In this document: positions 24,818 to 33,394 of the stretch, one piece after another | How the letters are laid out: each line of letters begins with the position of its first letter | Numbering within the stretch: the first letter of the stretch is position 1 | Assembly (NCBI GenBank): GCA_018401755.1 | Contig: JAGYKJ010000007.1 | Location: 310,001-374,000, forward strand | DNA: 64,000 nt | Direction of reading: 5' to 3' | Source: Litorivicinus sp. | GTDB lineage: Bacteria > Pseudomonadota > Gammaproteobacteria > Pseudomonadales > Litorivicinaceae | Made by a program: the position numbers and the translations under genes | Notes under the pieces: model-generated | The model's database searches: none | What the model was told of the DNA's origin: nothing | What the model saw: the letters and a program-made list of their open reading frames with translations, nothing else

Positions 24818-25807
24818 TTAAATGATCACTTTCGTCGAAATACTGGGTGGAAAGATTTCTTCAGGGGTGAATTGTCGATGCGCGATACCCTGCTGGTAGG
24901 TGTACAGCGCCATTTGCTCCCAGGTTGCTCGATTTTCTTCGACCCCGTACGGGAACGGATCGCCACCCATGAAATCACGCATATCCCGTCCGTAGGTTGC
25001 CAACCAAGGAAGTGGATATCTCGAGATCGCAGGGTCAAGCAGTCGCGCCACACTTCGATTTTTTGAGTCGAGAAAGGCGTTATAGAGATTCCGTGCGACC
25101 CAGGGGTGGGCATCATGGACTGAGCGTTTCATGGCGATAATGTGCATGATTGGCCAAATCCCAGTGTCTTGAAAATAGCGCTCTTCCATCTCCCGATAGT
25201 CTGGAAAAAGCCGCACGATATCGGGGTGACCTTGCAGAAAACAGGTGGGTGGTCGGGCAATAATGGCGCAATCTAATTCTCCAGTTGCAAGGAGATCACT
25301 CAGCGAACGATCAGTGATTCGGGTCAGTTCAATCCCCTCAGGAAGATTCAGTTCCACTTTTTCTTCGCGCCCTGGATCGTTCGCGCCGGCCTGCACCCAG
25401 TGAATATCGGTGAGATCGATGCCTTGATCGTTTTGCATCCAACCGCGCATGTAAACTGCGGCCGAGTGCGCCCATTCAGGAGAGCCAACCTTCTTGCCTT
25501 TGAGGTCTTGGATCGATTTGATTCCGCTGTTTTTATTGACGTAAAACGAGCTGAAGCGAAACAAGCGTGAGCAGATCACTGGCAATCCAATGATGTCCGC
25601 GTTGTCCCGAGTGACCTGTGTTGAGAACTTTGCGAACGAGAGCTCCGACACATCAAACTCTCGGTCAGCAGTGAAGCGGGCGAAACACTCATGGTGGGTG
25701 AAGAGGAACCAATTTGGATCGATTCCCTCGGCGTGCACATCGCCAGTCCTGAAATCACGAAAGTGGTCATAGTCGTTTGTGGCAATTGATAGGTTGAGTT
25801 TGGACAC
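24818..25807 (-). CDS. 4,5-dihydroxyphthalate decarboxylase-like protein
   Basis: A 329-residue protein resembling Pht5-type 4,5-dihydroxyphthalate decarboxylases, which share the fold of periplasmic binding proteins but stay in the cytoplasm. There is no signal peptide. Family hallmarks are the start (LNLSIATNDYDHFRDFRTGD), the EFDVSELSFAKF segment and the WAHSAAVYMRGWM region after LKGKKVGSPEW. Many members are annotated as ABC binding proteins, so the catalytic role is inferred. It is the first gene of the five-gene operon. Confidence 0.8.
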   Translation of the reverse strand: MSKLNLSIATNDYDHFRDFRTGDVHAEGIDPNWFLFTHHECFARFTADREFDVSELSFAKFSTQVTRDNADIIGLPVICSRLFRFSSFYVNKNSGIKSIQDLKGKKVGSPEWAHSAAVYMRGWMQNDQGIDLTDIHWVQAGANDPGREEKVELNLPEGIELTRITDRSLSDLLATGELDCAIIARPPTCFLQGHPDIVRLFPDYREMEERYFQDTGIWPIMHIIAMKRSVHDAHPWVARNLYNAFLDSKNRSVARLLDPAISRYPLPWLATYGRDMRDFMGGDPFPYGVEENRATWEQMALYTYQQGIAHRQFTPEEIFPPSISTKVII

Positions 25808-26237
25808 AAGCCCTCTCCAGTCTGGGGTAGCTAAGGTGCGACCCTAATTTGTAAGGTATCCGGCAATGGTCACACAAAGTGCTCTGTGAATGAATCCTGG
25901 ATTCTGTCTTGACCTCGATGAACTGTGGGCGTGAGCGCGCTTGATTTCCTTTGGCCCCGAATGCGTCACTGCTTGACTCGTCGACACCTTCCCTCAATGA
26001 CCTGGTGCGCTGCGGATGGCTTCCGTCTCGGCACTTCCTCATTCGTCTAATATAAATTTGATGTTGGGATCATAAATATCCCTTTAAACGCTGTTATTAA
26101 TCAGAAATATTGGATTATTTAGTAATGCTGTATCGCAGCATTATGATTCGACTTTGGTGTTTGGGTTTGGCCTTTGGCGTGTCACTTCGTTAATATGCAT
26201 TTTTGGAATAACAATAGAACTCACTGGAAGGGTGTTT
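25808..26237. other. 430-base divergent intergenic region
   Basis: It separates the minus-strand five-gene operon from soxC and must hold both promoters. No gene is seen; a minus-strand frame at 25767-26042 has no protein character. The part near soxC (about 26045-26150) is very AT-rich and includes a dyad at 26122-26142. Confidence 0.5.
26122..26142. promoter_or_regulatory. dyad upstream of soxC
   Basis: TAATGCTG - TATCG - CAGCATTA is an 8-bp perfect inverted repeat about 95 bases before the soxC start, in AT-rich DNA. It is a candidate operator for the sox operon; no regulator gene is adjacent. Confidence 0.4.
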
Positions 26238-27554
26238 ATGACGAAGCTGTTTGAACCTTCTCTTCCCAAGCTAATGGAAGCACTGGCATCCGAGGCTCAG
26301 GGATTGAAGGGCATGGATCGTCGGAATTTTCTGAAGGGAGGGATTGCCGCAGTCGCCGGGCTTGCCTCTGTTCAAATTATTCCGAAAGCAAACGCAGAGC
26401 CCAATTTGCCGCCGAATATCCCGGAATGGCAAACCTATTTGGGGCGAGGTGTGGTGGCGAAGCCATACGGCGAGCCCTCTGAATTTGAAGATTTGCAACG
26501 GCGAACAGTCCCTTGGTTGACTGCGGATGCACAGTCGTCGATTTCGATGACTCCGTTGCAGGATCTGGAAGGCATTATCACCCCCAGCGGGCTGGTGTTT
26601 GAGCGCTACCATGGTGGTATTCCGAACGTCAATCCTGACCAGCATCGCTTGATTATTCATGGGCTGGTGGATCGTCCGATCGTTCTGTCCATGGATGACC
26701 TCCGACGGTTTCCGAGTGTGTCGGAAATTCGCTTCATTGAATGTCCTGCCAATGGCGGCATGGAATGGCGTGGTGCGCAGATGGAAGCAGTTCAATTTAC
26801 GCACGGGATGCTGTCTTGCTGCGAGTGGACTGGGGTGAAGCTCTCGAGCCTACTGGCTGAGGTTGGGGTGAAGCCGGAGGGCAAGTGGATCCTCGCTGAA
26901 GGCGCTGATGCGGCAGGGATGTCACGGTCGATTCCGATCGAGAAGGCGTTGGATGATGCCTTGATCGTGTGGGGTCAAAATGGTGAGGCGCTGCGTCCAG
27001 AGCAAGGCTATCCAGTGCGCTTGTTACTTCCTGGTTGGGAAGGGAATACCTCTGTGAAATGGTTGCGTCGACTGGAGGTCGGTGATCAACCATGGCATCA
27101 CCGTGAGGAAACATCAAAGTACACGGATTTAATGCCCGATGGTCGCGCACGTCGGTTTACCTGGGTTCAGGAATGTAATTCAGTCATCACCTCACCGTGT
27201 CCGGAAAAGCCACTGCGGCATCGTGGATTCTTGGAAATCCAAGGGTTTGCATGGTCAGGTAAGGGCAAGATCAAAGCGGTTGATGTGAGTTTTGATGGAG
27301 GAGTCAATTGGCAACGGGCTGAGCTCAAGGGATTGGTGCTCGATAAGGCCCTCACGCGATTCAGCCTGCAGACCCAATGGAATGGTGAGCCTTGGCTGTT
27401 GCAATCTCGTGCGATTGACGAAACTGGCTACGTGCAGCCAACGCTGAGACAGTTACGCGACCTGCGTGGCGGTTGGTCGATTTATCACAAAAACTCCATT
27501 CATACCTGGAACGTGACTGAGAAAGGAGAGGTATACAATGTTCAGATCTCCTAA
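26238..27554 (+). CDS. soxC: sulfane dehydrogenase molybdenum subunit SoxC
   Basis: A molybdoenzyme of 438 residues from the sulfite oxidase family. The SoxCD complex oxidises the sulfane sulfur carried on SoxY in the periplasm. The Moco Cys is Cys169 in IECPANGGMEWRG, which is SoxC-like. A Tat-type signal (MDRRNFLKGGIAAVAGLA) lies at residues 25-45. I chose the ATG at 26238, after GGAAGGG; the longer frame from 26154 adds unrelated residues. Its last 17 bases overlap soxD. The nearby moa/moe genes could supply its cofactor. Confidence 0.94.
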   Translation: MTKLFEPSLPKLMEALASEAQGLKGMDRRNFLKGGIAAVAGLASVQIIPKANAEPNLPPNIPEWQTYLGRGVVAKPYGEPSEFEDLQRRTVPWLTADAQSSISMTPLQDLEGIITPSGLVFERYHGGIPNVNPDQHRLIIHGLVDRPIVLSMDDLRRFPSVSEIRFIECPANGGMEWRGAQMEAVQFTHGMLSCCEWTGVKLSSLLAEVGVKPEGKWILAEGADAAGMSRSIPIEKALDDALIVWGQNGEALRPEQGYPVRLLLPGWEGNTSVKWLRRLEVGDQPWHHREETSKYTDLMPDGRARRFTWVQECNSVITSPCPEKPLRHRGFLEIQGFAWSGKGKIKAVDVSFDGGVNWQRAELKGLVLDKALTRFSLQTQWNGEPWLLQSRAIDETGYVQPTLRQLRDLRGGWSIYHKNSIHTWNVTEKGEVYNVQIS

Positions 27555-28500
27555 GTGTGGGGCATTCACTGCCGCCTTGCTGATGTCGATATCACCCGTG
27601 TTAATTGCTGGACCTCTCGGTATTGGTGCTCCTGCGACAGCAGAGATGATTGCTGGGTGGGACATCGATATTCGACCTGACGGTCAAGGGCTTCCTCCGG
27701 GCGCCGGATCGGTCGCTGACGGCGAAGGCCTCTATGAGGCTCAGTGTGCCAGTTGCCATGGTCTATTTGGTGAGGGAGCGGGTCGCTGGCCAGTTCTCGC
27801 CGGTGGTGAGGGAACCCTCGATACCGCACATCCTGAAAAGACGGTCGGGTCCTATTGGCCTTATGCATCGACGCTTTGGGACTATATCCATCGCGCGATG
27901 CCCTATCCTGCACCACAGTCACTCACAGACGATGAAGTGTATGCAATCACGGCCTACGTTCTGTATCTCAATGACATCGTGGATGATGACTTTGTCCTGA
28001 ATCAAGAGACGTTTCAGGAGGTGAAGATGCCAAATGAGCCGAATTTTTACATTGATGATCGCCCTGATGTGGTGAACACACGATGCATGGCAAATTGTGC
28101 GGATCCAGCGCTGTTTGAGATCGTAACAACGATCAATGGGGTGACTCCGACCGCGCATTTTAAAGAAGACAGTGGCGTGGCAGCCAATCATTACGGCAAT
28201 GAGTCGTCTGGTGCCGAGTCAGTCAAAGTTGCACTGAGTGACGCCGCGGTTGCAGGCGAGAGCGTTCATGCGAAGGCATGCAACGTCTGTCATGGAGCGG
28301 GTATTGCTGGTGCGCCAGTGACAGGTGATGCCGGAGCATGGACGGATCGAATTGCGCAAGGTATGTCAACACTGAACAAGCATGCCATCGAAGGGTATGT
28401 TGGTAAAAACGGAGTGATGCCAGCAAAGGGTGGGAATATGGCGCTTTCTGATGATGAGGTCGCCAATGCGGTGGCATTCATGGTGGAATCCAGCCAATAA
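27538..28500 (+). CDS. soxD: sulfane dehydrogenase diheme cytochrome SoxD
   Basis: The electron-accepting partner of SoxC, 320 residues, exported by an N-terminal signal. Two heme sites are present: CASCH at residues 70-74 and CNVCH from residue 248. Distal Met candidates are AMPYPAPQSLTDDE for the first domain and VMPAKGGNMALSDDE for the second. An AAAGGAGAGG box precedes the ATG inside soxC. Both hemes are intact, in contrast to the soxX remnant immediately downstream. Confidence 0.94.
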   Translation: MFRSPKCGAFTAALLMSISPVLIAGPLGIGAPATAEMIAGWDIDIRPDGQGLPPGAGSVADGEGLYEAQCASCHGLFGEGAGRWPVLAGGEGTLDTAHPEKTVGSYWPYASTLWDYIHRAMPYPAPQSLTDDEVYAITAYVLYLNDIVDDDFVLNQETFQEVKMPNEPNFYIDDRPDVVNTRCMANCADPALFEIVTTINGVTPTAHFKEDSGVAANHYGNESSGAESVKVALSDAAVAGESVHAKACNVCHGAGIAGAPVTGDAGAWTDRIAQGMSTLNKHAIEGYVGKNGVMPAKGGNMALSDDEVANAVAFMVESSQ

Positions 28501-28526
28501 GGCTGGGTGACTAGGGCTTCACCATA

Positions 28527-28861
28527 GTGAAAATAAGACTGCAAGCAGCTGTTGCGATGAGAGCGACACGTTGCACCGGGTCAGTCTGGGCTGCGTCAGC
28601 GGTTGAAGAAGGCAAAAAGATTGCATTTAATAGGGGTAAAGGCAGTTGGGTGGCGTGTGACATGCTGGCGTATAACCCGGTAACAATGGAACGTCCCTAA
28701 TGGAAAAGAAGCGTCGTTTTCTAGATAAAGCGTGTTTGCGCAAGTAAAGTTGGGAGGCTACCCGAGGAATCCCAATGACTATGATGCTCCCATTTGGGCT
28801 GGATCGAGTTTTGGCAGAGCGAGAGATCGATCTCGTGACCGAGTATGTTCATTCACAGTAA
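28527..28861 (+). pseudogene. soxX: decayed soxX (SoxA-partner cytochrome c)
   Basis: Conceptual translation follows SoxX from end to end but no frame is open. The first part (AVEEGKKIAFNRGKGS) leads into the heme site, which now reads WVACD at 28647-28661 instead of C-x-x-C-H: the first Cys and the His are both gone. A frameshift follows. The second frame reads NNGTSLMEKKRRFLDKACLRK, then an in-frame TAA at 28745-28747, then MMLPFGLDRVLAEREIDLV and EYVHS, the typical SoxX C-terminus. Loss of heme ligands, a frameshift and a nonsense codon rule out a single sequencing error. Confidence 0.86.
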
Positions 28862-28879
28862 TCGAAAAGGAGAGTTGCG

Positions 28880-29332
28880 ATGGATCGTCGTGGCGCGTTA
28901 AAAGTCCTTGGCCTCGCGGGTTCAGCCCTGACGGCCTTGGTGGGGTTGCCAAAGTTGGCAATGGCTAGCTGGGCGAAGACGGCATTTGAGGCCCGCAGTG
29001 GCGCAGATGCACTACAGGGTTTGTATGGCGGGAATGCCACAACCCCCAGTGATGCGGTCAAATTGAAGGCTCCTGACATCGCTGAGAATGGTGCGGTTGT
29101 GCCGATTGAGGTCGAGACCGATATGGACGCAGAGTCGATTGCGATCCTGATTGAAAAGAATCCATCGCCATTAGCAGGATCCTTTGATTTACCAGCAGGG
29201 ACTAAGGCGTTGGTCAAGACACGCGTCCGGATGGGTGAAACGACCAATGTGACAGCGGTTGTCAAATCAGGCGGCAAGCTATACACGGCAACCAAAGAAG
29301 TCAAAGTCACCATCGGCGGTTGCGGCGGTTAA
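28880..29332 (+). CDS. soxY: sulfur carrier subunit SoxY
   Basis: A carrier protein of 150 residues on which sulfur intermediates are bound covalently. The C-terminus is VKVTIGGCGG with the carrier Cys at 148 on its flexible arm. A Tat-like signal (MDRRGALKVLGLAGSALTAL) precedes the mature part. AAAGGAGAG sits before the ATG. It forms a complex with SoxZ, encoded 12 bases downstream. It is fully intact, including the Cys that SoxXA would load. Confidence 0.94.
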   Translation: MDRRGALKVLGLAGSALTALVGLPKLAMASWAKTAFEARSGADALQGLYGGNATTPSDAVKLKAPDIAENGAVVPIEVETDMDAESIAILIEKNPSPLAGSFDLPAGTKALVKTRVRMGETTNVTAVVKSGGKLYTATKEVKVTIGGCGG

Positions 29333-29344
29333 GAGGAGAGCATC

Positions 29345-29650
29345 ATGACAACAATTCGTATCAAAGCTAAAGAGCGCGCGGGCATTGTTGACGTCAAGTC
29401 ACTGATGAAGCACCCAATGGAAACAGGACTGCGTAAAGATAAAGATGGAAATATCATTCCACCTCACTTTATTCAGGAAATCGTCGCGGAAAATAATGGA
29501 GCAGTCGTGTTCTCGGGATCATTCAATACATCGATCTCCAAGGATCCTTACCTCTCTTTTCAATACAGCGGCAAGAAGGGCGATAAGCTCACGTTGTCTT
29601 GGGCGGATAATCAGGGGCAGAAGGAGAGCACCACGGTTGATGTTGGTTAA
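29345..29650 (+). CDS. soxZ: sulfur carrier subunit SoxZ
   Basis: The partner of SoxY, 101 residues, an immunoglobulin-like beta sandwich without a signal peptide; it is exported with SoxY. The characteristic opening (TIRIKAKERAGIVDVKSLMK followed by HPMETG) and the GSFNTSISKDPYLSFQYSG region are seen. AGAGGAGAG precedes the ATG. It is intact and normal length. Confidence 0.94.
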   Translation: MTTIRIKAKERAGIVDVKSLMKHPMETGLRKDKDGNIIPPHFIQEIVAENNGAVVFSGSFNTSISKDPYLSFQYSGKKGDKLTLSWADNQGQKESTTVDVG

Positions 29651-29689
29651 TTCGCTCAACAGGGTGTCTCGGATAACAATAATTTGGTG

Positions 29690-29895
29690 ACAACTGGCTA
29701 AGGGGTGTGGGTTGTCATCTGTATGGCTCAGGTCAGACTCCGTGGTCTAAGACACTCTTGATGTCCTATGGCCACGCCATAGGGTTCCCTGGGTACCGTG
29801 GGAAGTGGCGAGAGATGAAAACAATACTGATTGTGACCATGCTTACCGCCCAAGTGCTCGCACCCTGGTCTCATGCTGCGAAGATCAAAGCGTGA
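29690..29895 (+). pseudogene. soxA: remnant of soxA plus an orphan signal peptide
   Basis: Between soxZ and soxB, where soxA often lies, one frame reads GCH (Cys-His codons 29713-29718) and then YGHAIGFPGYRGKWREM. This matches the second heme region of SoxA: C-x-x-C-H, about 23 residues, then [FY]P-x-YR-x-x-W. The first heme Cys is lost and nothing of the rest of SoxA is present. At 29815 the same frame continues into an ATG and a 26-residue signal-peptide-like stretch (MKTILIVTMLTAQVLAPWSH) that stops at once. I read this as rearranged soxA debris. Confidence 0.68.
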
Positions 29896-29997
29896 GCTGG
29901 AACATGGCGAGCCCGCGTACCACACTCATCGCGCACGCTGAAACAGGCGCGGCCTTCGTCGCGCTTTTGTAAATAACATCTGATACTAGAGGGATCT

Positions 29998-31749
29998 ATG
30001 AGTTTAAGTCGACGTGAGTTTGGCCAGATATTGTCACTGGCTGCAGCAGGATCGATGCTGCCACTGACCAGCCGCGCGGAATCGGCGATCTTTGATACAG
30101 CTCCCTTTGGTCAGGTGCGTCTGATGCATATCACGGATTGCCACGCACAACTCAATCCGATTTATTTTCGAGAACCGAATGTCAACCTGGGGCTTTATGA
30201 TGCCAAGGGTCGTCCTCCACATGTGGTCGGAGCATCCTTGCTCGCGGAGTTTGGCATCAAAGCTGGATCGCCCGAAGCGCACGCGTTTACCTACTTGGGA
30301 TTTCAGGAAGCAGCGCGTCGCTTTGGGAAAGTTGGGGGCTTTGCGCACTTAAAGACATTGGTGGATCGGCTACGTGGCGAATATGGGCGTGAGCAGACAT
30401 TACTCATGGATGGGGGCGACACCTGGCAGGGCTCTGCGACCAGCCTCTGGACGCGCGGGCAGGACATGGTCGATGCCTGTAATCTGTTGGGCGTGGATGT
30501 GATGACCGGGCATTGGGAATTCACCTATCTGGAGGACGAAATACGTGCCAATTTGGAGCGGTTCCAGGGTGAGTTCGTCGCGCAGAACGTGAAGGTCAGT
30601 GAGGATGCGTTATTCGAAGGTGCCGAGGCCTTTGATGAAGATTCTGGGCACGCCTTTAAGCCCTATACGATTCGCGAAATGAAGGGGTTTCGAGTGGCTG
30701 TGATTGGTCAATCGTTCCCCTACACACCGATTGCCAATCCAGCACGGTTTATCCCAAATTGGACCTTTGGTATTCGGGATGGCGAGATGCAGGAGTTGGT
30801 CAATCAAGTCCGCGCTGACCATCAGCCACACGCGGTGATCGTTCTATCTCATAACGGAATGGATGTGGATATCAAGATGGCTGAGGTCGTCTCAGGCATT
30901 GATGTGATTTTTGGTGGACATACCCACGACGCGGTCCCAGCACCAGTCGCGGTGAATAATGCAGGCGGCACTACTTTGGTGACTAACGCGGGCTCCAATG
31001 GCAAGTTCTTAGGGGTCATGGATCTGGAACTATCTGAGCAGGGCGTAAAGGGCTATCGCTATCGGTTACTGCCGGTATTCGCCAACTTACTTGATGCAGA
31101 TTCCGGGATGACACAGCTCATCACTGAGATTCGGGCACCCTACGCGACACAGTTGAATGAAGAATTGGCGGTTGCTGATGAGCTGCTCTATCGCCGTGGT
31201 AACTTCAATGGGACCTTCGATCAGGTGATCTGTGATGCATTACGTATTCAGCTCAATGCACAGATTTCCTTGAGTCCTGGATTTCGTTGGGGGACGACCG
31301 TGCTACCTGGTGACGCCATCACCTTTGACAATGTGATGGATCAAACCGCGATCACCTACCCCGAGACATACGTACGCCCCATGACTGGCGCAGAGATCAA
31401 GCTGATCTTGGAGGATGTCTGCGATAACCTGTTCAATGCGGATCCGTTTTATCAGCAAGGCGGCGACATGGTCCGGGTCGGTGGTCTGGATTATGTGGTC
31501 AATCCAATGGCTGAGATTGGGTCTCGAATTTCCGAGATGCGCTTGGATGACGGCAGTGTTGTTGAGGCAGGCAAGTCGTATCTCGTCGCAGGATGGGCGA
31601 CTGTCGGATCGCAGTCAATTGGCCCTCACATCTATGACGTGGTCGCTGATTACTTGCGTGATCAGAAAACGATTCGCATCCAAAAGCTCAATTCGCCAGT
31701 GATTCGGGGTATTGGTTCGAACCCTGGATTAGCGAATTATTTGTCATAA
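29998..31749 (+). CDS. soxB: thiosulfohydrolase SoxB
   Basis: A dimanganese 5'-nucleotidase-family hydrolase of 583 residues that releases sulfate from SoxY-bound sulfur. A Tat signal starts SLSRREFGQILSLAAAG. Metal and catalytic motifs are ITDCHAQ (about residue 45), DGGDTWQGS (about 139), GHWEF, SHNGMDVD and GGHTHDAVP. The last tens of residues are also family-like. It is the final intact gene of the sox operon on this strand. Confidence 0.95.
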   Translation: MSLSRREFGQILSLAAAGSMLPLTSRAESAIFDTAPFGQVRLMHITDCHAQLNPIYFREPNVNLGLYDAKGRPPHVVGASLLAEFGIKAGSPEAHAFTYLGFQEAARRFGKVGGFAHLKTLVDRLRGEYGREQTLLMDGGDTWQGSATSLWTRGQDMVDACNLLGVDVMTGHWEFTYLEDEIRANLERFQGEFVAQNVKVSEDALFEGAEAFDEDSGHAFKPYTIREMKGFRVAVIGQSFPYTPIANPARFIPNWTFGIRDGEMQELVNQVRADHQPHAVIVLSHNGMDVDIKMAEVVSGIDVIFGGHTHDAVPAPVAVNNAGGTTLVTNAGSNGKFLGVMDLELSEQGVKGYRYRLLPVFANLLDADSGMTQLITEIRAPYATQLNEELAVADELLYRRGNFNGTFDQVICDALRIQLNAQISLSPGFRWGTTVLPGDAITFDNVMDQTAITYPETYVRPMTGAEIKLILEDVCDNLFNADPFYQQGGDMVRVGGLDYVVNPMAEIGSRISEMRLDDGSVVEAGKSYLVAGWATVGSQSIGPHIYDVVADYLRDQKTIRIQKLNSPVIRGIGSNPGLANYLS

Positions 31750-31772
31750 GCTGATTGATTGAGTTGATTACG

Positions 31773-32216
31773 TCACTGACTTCGCGTGATCAACTCGAGC
31801 GTACGTTCGATCTGATAACTATAAAAATCAATCGCATCTGGGACGCCATATTTCGGCTCGGACACACTGCGACCACCCGCATCAAGGAAGAGTAAGGTTG
31901 GTGTGCCAAAGGCCCCATATCGAGCCGCAAAATCACGGCCCGCAATCGCGGTACCATCGAAATCTGTCACCATCAGGCCACGATCGATTCCAACGTGCGC
32001 AAATTGAACGCGTCCCGTGTAGGCGTTAGATGCGCGCAATGGCTGGAGAATCACTGATTCAAGTCGCTCACAAAAATGACAACCCGCTTGCGTGATCATG
32101 ATTAACCAGGGCTGGTTTTGCTGCTTGCTGAAATCCGGGTTGACAGACAGGGGTGTTGCTGCGAGCGCGAGGTGGCCCGCGAGAAGTGCCGTCACCATTA
32201 CCAGAAGACGCATCAA
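31773..32216 (-). CDS. periplasmic thioredoxin-like protein (SoxW-like)
   Basis: A thioredoxin-fold protein of 147 residues with a signal peptide (first about 20 residues) and redox motif CHFC (AGCHFCERLE, about residue 46). The cis-Pro is in AFGTPTLLFLD. Proteins of this type (SoxW) reduce Sox components and sit next to sox genes. Its start overlaps the end of the broken hydrolase gene by 4 bases, so they were one operon, convergent with soxB. Confidence 0.85.
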   Translation of the reverse strand: MMRLLVMVTALLAGHLALAATPLSVNPDFSKQQNQPWLIMITQAGCHFCERLESVILQPLRASNAYTGRVQFAHVGIDRGLMVTDFDGTAIAGRDFAARYGAFGTPTLLFLDAGGRSVSEPKYGVPDAIDFYSYQIERTLELITRSQ

Positions 32217-32989
32217 TGTACCGCCTGCTCTGCGATCAGAGTTGCCAAATCATCCCCATCTAAATCCCTGAAAAAGTGATCAGCACCTGCCATGATCTCG
32301 AGTGAAGTAGGCGCTTCCAAGGATGCCTGACCCAGTCCTTCTGGCAGGTCGGTGACCAGTGTGTCCAAAGAACCAGCGATCACGATCACAGGGATCTTAA
32401 TTGATTTCAAATTTGTGGGAGTGTCACCTTGCATCGTGTCGTAATCATAGTCCAGAAAGCGTCTGGCAGTCACCTGTGCGTTTTCGCAATAGAGATGTCT
32501 ATGGACGGTCATCACGGCTGGATGTTGCACTTTGGCGAGGTAAGCAAAAACCTAGTGCATTCCCTCGGTCATGGCATCCAAGGATGATGCGTTCGCCCCC
32601 TTGATCCGCAAGGTAAGTCACCCGTTGGTTGACTTCAGTCACCGGATCGGAATATTTGTGCCGATGGGTACTCCCACAGTTGAGCATGCCAGACCGTCCG
32701 CCTCGAGCTCAGCGACGGTTTGAATGATTTCCATGTCAGTGTATGCGAGCCTGCCATGCGTCAGAATGATGGGTGTCTGCCCTCGCAGGGTGCCAGTCAG
32801 CATCAAAGGCCAGGGGTGAGTCAGGTGTTGCCGTACGACCAGGGTTGCCGATATCGCGAGGCTGGCCTTGGCAGTCCAAGACAGAGCGTGCGGTATTATT
32901 TCCTTTTGATATGACGTTATAGCTGAAAGTTTGAACTTGTGCTGTCGTTCGCGCACTATACGGGCGTGTGTGGGGTCGCTGTGTTGCAA
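32213..32989 (-). pseudogene. alpha/beta hydrolase, two frameshifts
   Basis: Three frames join into one alpha/beta hydrolase. Frame 1 carries the oxyanion-hole region (TPIILTHGRLAYTDMEIIQ). A shift near 32640 leads to KYSDPVTEVNQRV and the nucleophile elbow region (RIILGCHDRGNALGF). A second shift in a T-run near 32545 joins AYLAKVQHPAVMTVHRHLYC and the C-terminal part with Asp (AGSLDTLVTD) and the final His (AGADHFFRDLDG). The elbow, GCHDRGNA, is odd compared with the usual GxSxG. The N-terminal limit is uncertain. Confidence 0.7.
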
Positions 32990-33085
32990 TCGCAGTGATT
33001 GCCAAACGCCTGCGAATTTGCCCTAATAGGGCTCTCAATTTTTTAGGCGATGCGATTGATTCGTGTCAATATCGAGGAAATTCTA

Positions 33086-33394
33086 ATGAAACGTTTGTAT
33101 GTATTGGCCTTGACGGTGATGTGCAGTGCGTCAGTGATGGCGGCTGGGGATGCTGACAAGGGAAAAGCGAAAGCAGCAATGTGTGCAGGTTGTCATGGGG
33201 CGAATGGGATCGCAATGGTGCCAACGTATCCAAATCTTGCTGGGCAAAATGCAGCCTATCTTGCAGGGACCTTGAAGGCCTATAAAACACAATCGCGTAA
33301 AGGCTATCAGGCAGGAATCATGTATGCCATGGCCTCTGGGTTGAGTGATCAGGATATCGCTGATCTTGCTGCATATTACTCGAGTCTGAAGTGA
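33086..33394 (+). CDS. small periplasmic cytochrome c
   Basis: A class I cytochrome of 102 residues. A signal peptide (first about 19 residues, ending SVMA) leads to heme motif CAGCH and a distal Met in [19 protein letters not shown] lies before the ATG at 33086; an upstream ATG at 33050 adds residues outside the family. Being intact and beside sox genes it could accept electrons from SoxCD. It is translationally coupled to the following rhodanese gene. Confidence 0.88.
   Translation: MKRLYVLALTVMCSASVMAAGDADKGKAKAAMCAGCHGANGIAMVPTYPNLAGQNAAYLAGTLKAYKTQSRKGYQAGIMYAMASGLSDQDIADLAAYYSSLK

Noticed and set aside
24818-25807. ABC transporter substrate-binding protein
   Set aside because: It has the fold but no signal peptide, no transporter genes beside it, and stronger resemblance to Pht5-type decarboxylases.
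26154-26237. Longer N-terminus for soxC
   Set aside because: The added 28 residues do not match SoxC and no ribosome binding site precedes the upstream ATG.
28732-28968. 78-codon plus-strand frame between soxD and soxY
   Set aside because: It is an out-of-frame reading through the soxX pseudogene and the start of soxY.
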